NCBI RefSeq assembly: GCF_036231355.1 | Contig: NZ_CP109496.1 | Span: 2,666,001 to 2,730,000, forward strand | Reading direction: 5' to 3' | DNA from: Streptomyces sp. NBC_01431 | GTDB lineage: Bacteria > Actinomycetota > Actinomycetes > Streptomycetales > Streptomycetaceae | Length of the DNA: 64,000 nt | Shown: positions 43,319-50,944 of the stretch, piece by piece | How the letters are laid out: every line of letters begins with the position of its first letter | Position numbering within the stretch: position 1 is the first letter of the stretch | Program-made: the position numbers and the translations under genes | The notes under the pieces: model-generated | What the model saw: the letters and a program-made list of their open reading frames with translations, nothing else | Database searches by the model: none | What the model was told of the DNA's origin: nothing

Positions 43319-44167
43319 TCAGTGCTTGTAGAAGCCCTGCCCGCTCTTGCGGCCGATGTCACCCGCGTCCACCATCCGGCGCATCAGCTCCGGCGGGGCG
43401 AACTTCTCGTCCTGGGACTCCGTGTAGATGTTGCTGGTGGCGTGCAGCAGGATGTCGACACCGGTGAGGTCTGCGGTGGCGAGCGGCCCCATCGCGTGGC
43501 CGAAGCCCAGCTTGCAGGCGAGGTCGATGTCCTCGGCGCTGGCCACGCCCGACTCGTAGAGCTTGGCCGCCTCGACCACGAGCGCCGAGATGAGGCGGGT
43601 GGTGACGAAGCCGGCCACGTCGCGGTTGACGACGATGCAGGTCTTGCCGACCGACTCGGCGAACTCCCGTGCCGCGGCGAGGGTTTCGTCGCTGGTCTTG
43701 TAGCCGCGGACCAGCTCGCACAGCTGCATCATCGGCACCGGCGAGAAGAAGTGGACGCCGACGACCCGCTCGGGGTGCTCGGTGGCCGCTGCGATCTTGG
43801 TGATGGGGATGGCGGAGGTGTTGGAGGCGAGCACGGTGTCCGCGCGCACGATCTTGTCGAGCGTGCGGAAGATCTCGTGCTTGACCTCCAGCTTCTCGAA
43901 GACGGCCTCGACGACGATGTCGGCGTCCGCGGCGGCGTCCAGATCGGTGGTCGTCGTGATGCGGGCGAGCGCGGCCTCGGCGTCCTCGGCGGCCAGCTTG
44001 CCCTTGCTCACGAACCTGTCGTACGAGGCTTTGATGCCGTCGGTGCCCCGGCTGAGAGCTTCGTCGGTGACGTCGCGGAGCACCACGTCCCAGCCCGCCT
44101 GAGCGGAGACCTGCGCGATACCGGACCCCATGAGTCCGGCTCCGATGACGGCGAGCTTCCTGGCCAC
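43319..44167 (-). CDS. 3-hydroxybutyryl-CoA dehydrogenase
   Basis: This 282-residue NAD(P)-dependent enzyme interconverts 3-hydroxyacyl- and 3-oxoacyl-CoA. It has the Rossmann motif GAGLMGSGIA near the start, the SNTSAIPIT stretch, catalytic His in VGVHFFSPVP, and the C-terminal dimer domain. The GTG at 44167 is chosen because GGAGGG lies 8 nt upstream; an upstream in-frame start would add only ten residues without a site. The length is exactly that of typical family members. It may act with the thiolase at 25654 in acetoacetyl-CoA/butyryl-CoA metabolism. Confidence 0.92.
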   Translation of the reverse strand: MARKLAVIGAGLMGSGIAQVSAQAGWDVVLRDVTDEALSRGTDGIKASYDRFVSKGKLAAEDAEAALARITTTTDLDAAADADIVVEAVFEKLEVKHEIFRTLDKIVRADTVLASNTSAIPITKIAAATEHPERVVGVHFFSPVPMMQLCELVRGYKTSDETLAAAREFAESVGKTCIVVNRDVAGFVTTRLISALVVEAAKLYESGVASAEDIDLACKLGFGHAMGPLATADLTGVDILLHATSNIYTESQDEKFAPPELMRRMVDAGDIGRKSGQGFYKH

Positions 44168-44302
44168 GACACTTCCCTCCAACAGGTTTCCACCCAAGCC
44201 TTCTTGGCGGAGGCTATCGGCCGGGCGGCCTTCTGGGAGCCCTTAGAGATGCGCGTCACGTCTCAGATGACGGACATCACACCGGACGGCGTGAGGTGGG
44301 TC

Positions 44303-44944
44303 TCAGCGTGCGCCCCGTGCGGCGTAGTTGAGCACCTTGTCCCCCAGCAGCCCCTCCATCTCGTCGATCAGGACGAGCACCTCACGGGAGACCGCCTTCG
44401 GGTCGCGGCCGGCCATCATCTCGCGGCTGATGACGGCCATGACCGTCTGATGGACCCAGTTGATCTGACCCGCGACCAGGGAGGGCAGCGCCTCCTCGGG
44501 GCGGGCGCCGACCTCCTCGCGCAGGGCCGTGTCCAGGTTTTCCAGGACCTCCTGGCCCAGCGCCCACAGCCTTGCCTTGAGCGTGGGGGACTCGTTGATG
44601 ACGGCCATGAACCGGCTGTACCCGTCCATCAGCCCCACCCGCGGCGAGACCGCCTCGACCTCGGCGCGCAGCTCGCGCAGGACCGCCTCGGCGGCCGACT
44701 CCCCCGCGTCGCGGCCCCGCACCCAGCGCGCGAGCCGGTCCACCACACCCTTGGCGCGGTCCAGGAAGAGGTCCTCCTTCGCCGGGAAGTAGTTGTAGAC
44801 CGTGTTGACCGACACGTCCGCCGCCTCGGCGATCTCGGCGATGGTCACCGCCTCGAACCCGCGCTCCATGAAGAGCCCGGTGGCCAGGTCCGAGATCCGC
44901 TGCCTGGTCTCGCGCTTCTTCCGCTCCCTGAGCCCTTCTGCCAT
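44303..44944 (-). CDS. TetR family regulator of the adjacent ABC exporter
   Basis: This 213-residue regulator has the N-terminal helix-turn-helix VTIAEIAEAADVSVNTVYNY (about 33-52) and a helical ligand domain. It is divergent from an ABC exporter operon, and the 82-bp gap holds a 31-bp palindrome (44975-45005) that should be its operator. The layout suggests repression of exporter and regulator until a substrate drug binds. Confidence 0.9.
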   Translation of the reverse strand: MAEGLRERKKRETRQRISDLATGLFMERGFEAVTIAEIAEAADVSVNTVYNYFPAKEDLFLDRAKGVVDRLARWVRGRDAGESAAEAVLRELRAEVEAVSPRVGLMDGYSRFMAVINESPTLKARLWALGQEVLENLDTALREEVGARPEEALPSLVAGQINWVHQTVMAVISREMMAGRDPKAVSREVLVLIDEMEGLLGDKVLNYAARGAR

Positions 44945-44974
44945 GCCGCCAGCCTAGGCGACCGCCTGCATCCC

Positions 44975-45005
44975 CTTAAATTTTGGGTCCATTGCAAAAT
45001 TTAAG
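44975..45005. promoter_or_regulatory. AT-rich palindromic operator between TetR gene and ABC exporter
   Basis: Eleven-base arms CTTAAATTTTG (44975-44985) and CAAAATTTAAG (44995-45005) are a perfect inverted repeat with a 9-bp spacer. This AT-rich block is exceptional in the surrounding high-GC DNA. It lies in the divergent gap and probably covers both promoters. Confidence 0.75.
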
Positions 45006-45026
45006 AGACTCTGTTTTTCTGGGGTC

Positions 45027-45809
45027 ATGGCAATCATCAGTACCGCCGGGCTCGCCCGGACCTTCCAGAGCAAGGGCGGCCCCGTCGAAGCCGTGCGCGG
45101 CATCGACCTGACGGTGCGGCCCGGTGAGATCCTCGGCTTCCTCGGCCCCAACGGGGCGGGGAAGACCACCACCCTGCGGATGCTCACCACCCTGCTCCCG
45201 CCGACCGGCGGCGCCGCGACCGTGGCCGGCTGCGATCTGCTGCGCGACCCCGCCGGGGTCCGCCGGGCCTGCGGCTACGTGGCCCAGTCCGGCGGCGTCG
45301 ACCCGCACATCTCCGTACGCGAAGAGCTGGTCACCCAGGGCCGTCTCTACCGGCTCAGCAAACCCCAAGCCGGCCTGCGCGCCGAGGAGTTGGCGGCCGA
45401 CCTGGGGTTGAGCGAGCTGCTCGAACGCAGGACGGCGACGCTCTCCGGCGGCCAGCGGCGCCGACTCGACATCGCGCTGGGCCTCACCCACCGGCCCAAG
45501 GTGCTCTTCCTGGACGAGCCGACCACCGGCCTGGACCCCGGCAGCCGGGCCGATCTGTGGGACCTGGTGCGGCGCATCCGCGCGGACCACGGCACCACCG
45601 TCTTCCTCACCACCCACTACCTGGACGAGGCCGACGCCCTCGCCGACCGCCTGGTCGTCGTCGACAAGGGCGTGATCGTCGCCGAGGGCACCCCGGCCGA
45701 CCTCAAGACCCGGTACGCGGGCGACCCCGGCGCCTCGCTCCAGGACGCCTTCCTCGCCATCACCGGGCGCCGCGCCGCGCCGCAGGAATCCACCCCCGTA
45801 GCCGTCTAG
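45027..45809 (+). CDS. ABC transporter ATP-binding protein (DrrA-type)
   Basis: This 260-residue ATPase has Walker A GPNGAGKTT, signature LSGGQRRRLD, Walker B LFLDEPTTGLDP and THYLDEAD, characteristic of the daunorubicin-exporter DrrA class. It should energise export by the permease encoded 8 bp downstream. The TetR gene and operator upstream suggest induction by the exported compound. The substrate is not known. Confidence 0.92.
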   Translation: MAIISTAGLARTFQSKGGPVEAVRGIDLTVRPGEILGFLGPNGAGKTTTLRMLTTLLPPTGGAATVAGCDLLRDPAGVRRACGYVAQSGGVDPHISVREELVTQGRLYRLSKPQAGLRAEELAADLGLSELLERRTATLSGGQRRRLDIALGLTHRPKVLFLDEPTTGLDPGSRADLWDLVRRIRADHGTTVFLTTHYLDEADALADRLVVVDKGVIVAEGTPADLKTRYAGDPGASLQDAFLAITGRRAAPQESTPVAV

Positions 45810-45817
45810 GACCCCCC

Positions 45818-46579
45818 ATGACCGCCTCCCCGCTCCTGTCCGACACCGCGCTGATCTTCGGCCGGTACGCCCGCGCGACCCTGCGCTCGAAGTTCCAGAT
45901 CCTCTTCGGCGTCCTGATGCCCCTGCTCTACCTGGTCTTCTTCGGCCCGCTCCTGACCGGCATGCCACTGTCCCCGCACGGCAGTTCCTGGCAGGTCCTG
46001 GTGCCCGGCCTATTGCTCCAACTCGCCCTGTTCGGAGCCTCGTTCACCGGATTCTCGATCATCATCGAGAACGGCTGGGGCGTCGTGGAGCGCATGCGCG
46101 TCACCCCCGTCTCGCGGCTGGCCCTGCTGCTCGGCAGGATCCTGCGGGATGCCGCGCTGTTCGTCTTCCAGGCAGTACTGCTCGTGATCGCCGCGCTGGT
46201 GATGGGTCTGCGCGCGCCGCTGGCCGGCATCCTCATCGGCTTCGCCTTCGTGGCGCTGCTCACGGTGTCCCTCGCGTCGCTCTCGTACGCCCTGGCCATG
46301 AAGGTGACCACGCCGCAGGGGTTCGGTCCGGCGATCAACGCGATCGCGATGCCGTCGATGCTGCTGTCCGGACTGATGCTGCCCATGACGCTCGCGCCCG
46401 GCTGGCTGAACGCGCTGTCGCACGTGATGCCGCTGCGCTATCTGGTGGACGCGGTGCGCGCGGCCTATCTCGGCTCGTACGCCGGCGCCACCATGCTGTA
46501 CGGGGCCGCGGTGGCCCTCGGTTTCGCGGCACTCGCCGTGACGGTGGGCACACGCGTCTTCCGGACGGCCGGGGCGTAA
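45818..46579 (+). CDS. ABC-2 type permease (DrrB-type)
   Basis: This 253-residue membrane protein has six helices, a cytosolic N-terminus (FGRYARATLRSKFQ) and the ENGWGVVERMRVTPVSR loop typical of DrrB-like permeases. ATG 45818 follows the ATPase stop by 8 bp. It forms the exporter with the upstream ATPase. The stop at 46579 is 13 bp from the cobalamin adenosyltransferase gene. Confidence 0.9.
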   Translation: MTASPLLSDTALIFGRYARATLRSKFQILFGVLMPLLYLVFFGPLLTGMPLSPHGSSWQVLVPGLLLQLALFGASFTGFSIIIENGWGVVERMRVTPVSRLALLLGRILRDAALFVFQAVLLVIAALVMGLRAPLAGILIGFAFVALLTVSLASLSYALAMKVTTPQGFGPAINAIAMPSMLLSGLMLPMTLAPGWLNALSHVMPLRYLVDAVRAAYLGSYAGATMLYGAAVALGFAALAVTVGTRVFRTAGA

Positions 46580-46592
46580 CTACTCTGGCCGC

Positions 46593-47165
46593 ATGGTCAA
46601 TCTGACGCGCATCTACACCCGAACCGGCGACCAGGGCACGACGGCCCTCGGCGACATGAGCCGGACCGCCAAGACCGATCTGCGGATCTCGGCGTACGCC
46701 GACGCCAATGAGGCCAATGCCGTCATCGGTACGGCCATCGCGCTCGGGCAGCTGCCCGAGGAGGTCGTGAAGGTGCTCGTCCGGGTCCAGAACGACCTGT
46801 TCGACGTGGGTGCGGACCTCGCCACGCCGGTCGCCGAGAACCCGGAGTACCCGCCGCTGCGGGTGGAGCAGTCCTACGTCGACAAGCTGGAGGCGGACTG
46901 CGACCGCTTCCTTGAGGACCTGGACAAGCTCCGCAGCTTCATCCTGCCGGGCGGCACCCCGGGCGCGGCCCTGCTGCACCAGGCGTGCACGGTGGTGCGC
47001 CGCGCGGAGCGTTCGACGTGGGCGGCTCTTGAGGCGCACGGCGACGTCATGAACGCGCTGACGGCGACGTATCTGAACCGCCTCTCCGACCTCCTGTTCA
47101 TCCTGGCCCGCACGGCCAACAAGGAGGTCGGAGACGTGCTGTGGGTGCCGGGGGGCGAGAGGTAG
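46593..47165 (+). CDS. Cob(I)alamin adenosyltransferase (PduO type)
   Basis: This 190-residue helical-bundle enzyme makes adenosylcobalamin from cob(I)alamin and ATP. Visible motifs are the N-terminal ATP-binding stretch YTRTGDQGTTAL (about 8-19) and the RRAERSTW segment near residue 138. TACTCT at 46581-46586 is 6 nt before the ATG, pointing to a leaderless transcript of its own despite the short gap to the permease gene. It supplies the cofactor used by the isobutyryl-CoA mutase encoded in the window. Confidence 0.93.
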   Translation: MVNLTRIYTRTGDQGTTALGDMSRTAKTDLRISAYADANEANAVIGTAIALGQLPEEVVKVLVRVQNDLFDVGADLATPVAENPEYPPLRVEQSYVDKLEADCDRFLEDLDKLRSFILPGGTPGAALLHQACTVVRRAERSTWAALEAHGDVMNALTATYLNRLSDLLFILARTANKEVGDVLWVPGGER

Positions 47166-47204
47166 GGCTCGGGGGGTGGTGCGTGCGGGGCGTGGTTCCC
47201 CGGG

Positions 47205-47300
47205 GCCCTTTGCGCGGTTCCCCGCGCCCCTGACCCCCCTGTCGACCGCGGACCGTGCTCGCTTCTCGCGCCGTTCCCCGCGCCCCTGACAGGGCAGGGG
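47205..47300. repeat. Dispersed intergenic repeat elements (two adjacent copies)
   Basis: GCGCGGTTCCCCGCGCCCCT (about 47210-47230), a short hairpin-forming module, is repeated in slightly changed form at 47269-47288 behind a shared module GCGGACCGTGC (47248-47258). The same two modules occur together at 54897-54935. Non-coding; of the type of dispersed repeat common between genes in Streptomyces. Confidence 0.65.
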
Positions 47301-47331
47301 CCGTGTAGGGGGCGTGTAGGGGGCGGGCGGG

Positions 47332-47523
47332 TTACTGGTCCGACTTTGCGTCCGCGTCGGCCGCGGCCGCCGCCGACTCCGCGTCGCTCACCTTCTTCTC
47401 CATCTGCTGCTCGCTGCCCGACGACGACGTCCCGGACTGCGGGTGCGGGTGGCCGCAGCCCGTGACGAGCACGCCCGCCAGGGCCACGGCCGCCACACCG
47501 GGCAGCACCCGGCGGACCCGCAT
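47332..47523 (-). CDS. Small lipoprotein
   Basis: This 63-residue protein has a signal peptide ending in the lipobox LVTGC (Cys at about residue 23) followed by a Ser/Gly/Ala/Lys-rich, probably disordered or helical tail. The ATG overlaps the stop of the upstream secreted-protein gene by one base (TGATG). It is an outer-face membrane lipoprotein of unknown role. Confidence 0.72.
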   Translation of the reverse strand: MRVRRVLPGVAAVALAGVLVTGCGHPHPQSGTSSSGSEQQMEKKVSDAESAAAAADADAKSDQ

Positions 47524-47939
47524 CACTTCTTCCCGTTGTTGTTGGCCGTGCACCAGGTGGCCACGTCCTTGAGGTCCTTCTGGCGCTGCTGAAGGGTCGT
47601 CACCAGGCTCTTGCGGTACGAGAGTTTGTGGTCGAGGTAGGTGGCGATGGCGGTGTGGCCCTCCTTCTTGGCGTTGTCCACGCGCTGCTGGAGCCGGGCC
47701 ACCGAACCCAGCGTGGTCGCGCCCCCGTCCAGCCGGTTCAGGGCGCGCTCGATGCGCGCCTCGGTCTTGGGCTCGCGCTTGCAGATGCCCTTGGCGCCGT
47801 CGGTCGTGGGCGCGGACGCGGCGGTCTTCGAGGGCGTGGAGTCCGCGAAGGCGCTGGGCGCGGTGACGGTCAGCACGGCCGCCGCGGCGAGCGCGGCCGC
47901 GGCGACCCTGCGGCCGCGGTTCGAGATCGGGTGGTTCAT
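47523..47939 (-). CDS. Secreted helical protein with two cysteines
   Basis: This 138-residue protein has a clear signal peptide (about 1-33, ending PSAFADS) and a mature helical region of about 100 residues rich in Lys/Arg/Leu/Gln (RLQQRVDNAKKEG, TTLQQRQKDLKD) with one Cys near each end (GICKRE and TWCTAN) that could form a disulphide holding a helical hairpin. GGGAGG lies 6-7 nt before ATG 47939. It is downstream of a two-component system and just ahead of a small lipoprotein gene. No family is recognised. Confidence 0.75.
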   Translation of the reverse strand: MNHPISNRGRRVAAAALAAAAVLTVTAPSAFADSTPSKTAASAPTTDGAKGICKREPKTEARIERALNRLDGGATTLGSVARLQQRVDNAKKEGHTAIATYLDHKLSYRKSLVTTLQQRQKDLKDVATWCTANNNGKK

Positions 47940-47983
47940 GGCTACTGCCTCCCGGAAGTGTGGGCTGGTGTACGCCCCGGAGG

Positions 47984-49447
47984 CTAGGAAGGCTCTTTGT
48001 GGGAACTCTGTGATCGCTCGGCGGTGACCGTCAACCAGTCCCGTCGCGAGGGCAGTTCGCCCTCCCGGGCCGGGTCCTGGCCCGGCAGCCGCACCGTGCA
48101 CCGGGTGCCCCGGCCGCCCGGCGCCTCGCCGAGTTCGACGCTCCCCCCGTGCAGCGCCGCCTGCTGGGCCACCAGGGTCAGGCCGAGCCCAGAGCCCGTG
48201 CTGGCGGGACCGCGGTGGAAGCGGCGGAACACCTCCTGGCGGTCGGCGGGCGCGATGCCGGGGCCCCGGTCGTCGACGGTGATCAGCACCTGTCCGCCGC
48301 CCGCGCCGACGGCCACCGCGATCTCGGCCCGGCCCGCCTCGTCCCTGCCGTGGGCCAGCGCGTTGCCGAGGAGGTTGTCGAGCAGGATCCGCACGCCGGG
48401 CTCCCAGCCGTACACCGGCGCGGGCTCCGCGTGCAGCGTGATCGCGGCGTCCGGGGCGCGCCGACGGGCCTCGGCGACGGCGGCGTCGGCGACCTCCGCC
48501 ACGTCGAGCACCCGGAACGCGTCGGCCTCCACGAGGTCGCCGCGCCCCAGTTCACGCAGCGCGACCAGCATGCCGAGCAGACGCGAGTGCTCGCGACGCA
48601 GGTCCTCCACGACCTCGGCCCGGTCGCCCTCGGGCAGGTCGGGGTGGGCCAGGACGTCGAGGTTGGTGCCCATGCTCATCAGCGGGTTGCGCAGTTCGTG
48701 CGAGGCGGCCGCGGAGAAGGACCGGGCAGTGTCCAGCGCCTGCGCGGTGCGGGCGGCCTGTTCGTCGTAGCGGGCGAGCACCGTCTGCAAGGTGGCGGCC
48801 AGGTCGTCCACCTCGGCGACGCGGGTCCGCCGGTGTTCGAGGCGCACCGCCGTCGTCCGGGGGTCGAGCCCGGCCGCCGCGCGGCGCAGCCGGCGCAGTG
48901 GGCGGGTCGCGCTGCTCGCGATGGCCCAGGCGAGCAGCGCGGACAGCGGGGCGGCGAGCAGCGCGGTGGTGACGATGCGGTTGCGGACCAGGGTGAGCTG
49001 GGCGCGGCTCGCGGCGTCCGGCGAGAACACCCACAGCGTGCCGGAGACCTGCGCCCCCTCGACCGGCAGTGCGTACGCCCGCCAGCTGCGGCCCGCGCCG
49101 CGGACGGTCACCGGCTGCTTGCCGGGGGCGGGCAGCGCTACCGAGGCGTCGGGCTGCGGGCCGCCGCTGAACGTGCCGTCGGGGCCGATGAGCCGTACGC
49201 CGACGTCGAGCGCGGAGTTGAAGAGCCTGCGCTGGCGGTTCTCCTCGGCGGTCGGCTGGTTGTTGGCGGCGGCCCTCAGCAGGGTGCGGGCGTCCTGGGC
49301 GATCGCGGCGGCCCGGGTCCGCAGGTGGCTGTCCTCCTCGCGGTGCAGATCGCGGGTGACCAGGGCGAGCAGCAGCCAGCCGCAGGCGATCACGAGCAGC
49401 GGCACGGTGACGCCGACGGCCAGGGCGATCCGGGTGGAGAGCTTCAC
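47984..49447 (-). CDS. Sensor histidine kinase (OmpR-type partner)
   Basis: This 487-residue membrane kinase has two transmembrane helices (about 8-30 and 155-178) flanking an extracytoplasmic sensor loop, HAMP, H-box AAASHELRNPL, N-box LLDNLLGNALAHG, and G-boxes DDRGPGIA and GSGLGLTL. The GTG at 49447 overlaps the response regulator stop (GTGA). A pair of small exported proteins lies directly downstream and may be under its control. The signal is unknown. Confidence 0.92.
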   Translation of the reverse strand: MKLSTRIALAVGVTVPLLVIACGWLLLALVTRDLHREEDSHLRTRAAAIAQDARTLLRAAANNQPTAEENRQRRLFNSALDVGVRLIGPDGTFSGGPQPDASVALPAPGKQPVTVRGAGRSWRAYALPVEGAQVSGTLWVFSPDAASRAQLTLVRNRIVTTALLAAPLSALLAWAIASSATRPLRRLRRAAAGLDPRTTAVRLEHRRTRVAEVDDLAATLQTVLARYDEQAARTAQALDTARSFSAAASHELRNPLMSMGTNLDVLAHPDLPEGDRAEVVEDLRREHSRLLGMLVALRELGRGDLVEADAFRVLDVAEVADAAVAEARRRAPDAAITLHAEPAPVYGWEPGVRILLDNLLGNALAHGRDEAGRAEIAVAVGAGGGQVLITVDDRGPGIAPADRQEVFRRFHRGPASTGSGLGLTLVAQQAALHGGSVELGEAPGGRGTRCTVRLPGQDPAREGELPSRRDWLTVTAERSQSSHKEPS

Positions 49448-50139
49448 GGCCGCTCCCGCAGGACGAAGCCGACACCGCGCACGGTGTGGACGAGCCGGGG
49501 CGCCCCGCCGGCCTCCAGTTTGCGGCGCAGATAGCTGACGAAGGTGTCCACGGCGTCGGTGCGCACGTCGAAGTCGTACCCCCAGACCCGTTCGAGCAGT
49601 TGGTCGCGGGTCAGCACGAGGCCGGCGTTGCGGGCGAGGACTTCGAGGAGTTCGTACTCGCGGCGGGTCAGGTCCAGCGGGCGGCCCTCGCGCTCGGCGG
49701 TGCGGGCCGCCGGGTCGATGACGAGGCCGCAGGCGCGGACCACGTCGTGCTCGGTCGGCGGGCGCCGGCGCAGCAGGGCGTGCAGCCGCAGGACCAGCTC
49801 CTGGAGGGCGAAGGGCTTGACGAGGTAGTCGTCGCCGCCCGCCTGGAGCCCGGCGATCCGGTCGGCGGTCTCGTCGAGCGCCGACAGCATCAGGACGGGC
49901 AGGTCGTGTCCGGCCGCCCGCAGCGCCGTGCACACCTCGATGCCGCTCATGCCGGGCATGGACACATCCAGGACGAGCACATCGGGCGGGCTCAGTTCGA
50001 TCGCGGCGAGCGCGGCCCGCCCGCTGTCGGCGGTGCGGACCCGGAAGCCGCTGAGCCTGAGGCCCCGGTCGAGCGACCGGCGCACCGCGTCGTCGTCATC
50101 GACGACCAGGACGTCTCCGGGACGGCTCGGCCCGCTCAT
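49444..50139 (-). CDS. OmpR-type response regulator
   Basis: This 231-residue regulator has a receiver domain (VDDDD acidic pocket, phosphoacceptor in LDVSMP, VKPF) and a winged-helix DNA-binding domain ending HTVRGVGFVLR. ATG 50139 has GGGAG 7 nt upstream. It is coupled to the kinase gene by a 4-bp overlap. Confidence 0.93.
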   Translation of the reverse strand: MSGPSRPGDVLVVDDDDAVRRSLDRGLRLSGFRVRTADSGRAALAAIELSPPDVLVLDVSMPGMSGIEVCTALRAAGHDLPVLMLSALDETADRIAGLQAGGDDYLVKPFALQELVLRLHALLRRRPPTEHDVVRACGLVIDPAARTAEREGRPLDLTRREYELLEVLARNAGLVLTRDQLLERVWGYDFDVRTDAVDTFVSYLRRKLEAGGAPRLVHTVRGVGFVLRERP

Positions 50140-50162
50140 CCGCCACTCCCTCGCTCGTACCG

Positions 50163-50795
50163 CTACCGCCTGGTCAGCGTACGGTCCTTGGCTGTGTCCG
50201 CCCCGGAGCGGTCGGAGGCCGGTTTCAGGAGCCGGTCGAGCAGCGAGGGCCGGGAGCTGTGCGGTGCCGCCTTCTTCGGGAACAGCGTGTAGCTCAGCGC
50301 GATGATCACGTTGATCCCGATCACCCACACCATCCTCTGCTGCCACATCCGCAACGAGTCGGTGCCGCCGTCTCCGCCGACGTACCAGATCGCGGCCTGG
50401 AGCAGGCCGATCGCGAGCAGCGCGGCGACGGTGAAGCGGCCCGCCGTCCTCCATTCGTACGCGGTCCTGGCGCTGCCGCCCGCGGGCGCCTTGGCGGGCC
50501 GCGGGCCGCCCGCGAAGCGGTAGGCGACCCAGGCGTCGGCGCGGGTCACCAGGTAGGGGCCCATCCCCGCCGAGAAGCCGATGTAGACGGCGGCCAGGCC
50601 GTGCTTCCAGTCCGGCTGGGCGCCGTTCTTCAGGTCGAGGGCACTGACCACCAGCAGCACCACCTCCAGGAGCGGCTCGCACAGGAGCACCGCCACGCTC
50701 GTCCTTCGCATCTTCGCGAGGTAGCGCAGCGCGAGACCCACGGCCAGCAGGACCCAGAAGCCGACTTCGCAGGCGATGACCAGCGTGACGATCAC
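50163..50795 (-). CDS. Integral membrane protein of unknown function
   Basis: This 210-residue protein has about five transmembrane helices (starting at residues 2, 33, 63, 125 and 157) and a basic, hydrophilic C-terminal tail. The GTG at 50795 was chosen because AAGGAG lies 7 nt upstream; longer frames extend into non-coding sequence. It lies 23 bp upstream of the response regulator gene in the same direction, so it may be the first gene of that unit. I do not recognise the family. Confidence 0.72.
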   Translation of the reverse strand: MIVTLVIACEVGFWVLLAVGLALRYLAKMRRTSVAVLLCEPLLEVVLLVVSALDLKNGAQPDWKHGLAAVYIGFSAGMGPYLVTRADAWVAYRFAGGPRPAKAPAGGSARTAYEWRTAGRFTVAALLAIGLLQAAIWYVGGDGGTDSLRMWQQRMVWVIGINVIIALSYTLFPKKAAPHSSRPSLLDRLLKPASDRSGADTAKDRTLTRR

Positions 50796-50944
50796 GTTGT
50801 CTCCTTCCGTCTTCCTCCAGACTCGCCCGCGTCCGCCGCCCGTTCGTCGTCGCCGGTGACGAAAGGCGACTGCATCCTTCGATGTAGCGGCGCATCGGCC
50901 CATGCGTTGAGGCCACGGCTGCGGCGGCCGTGTTGGATGGGGGC

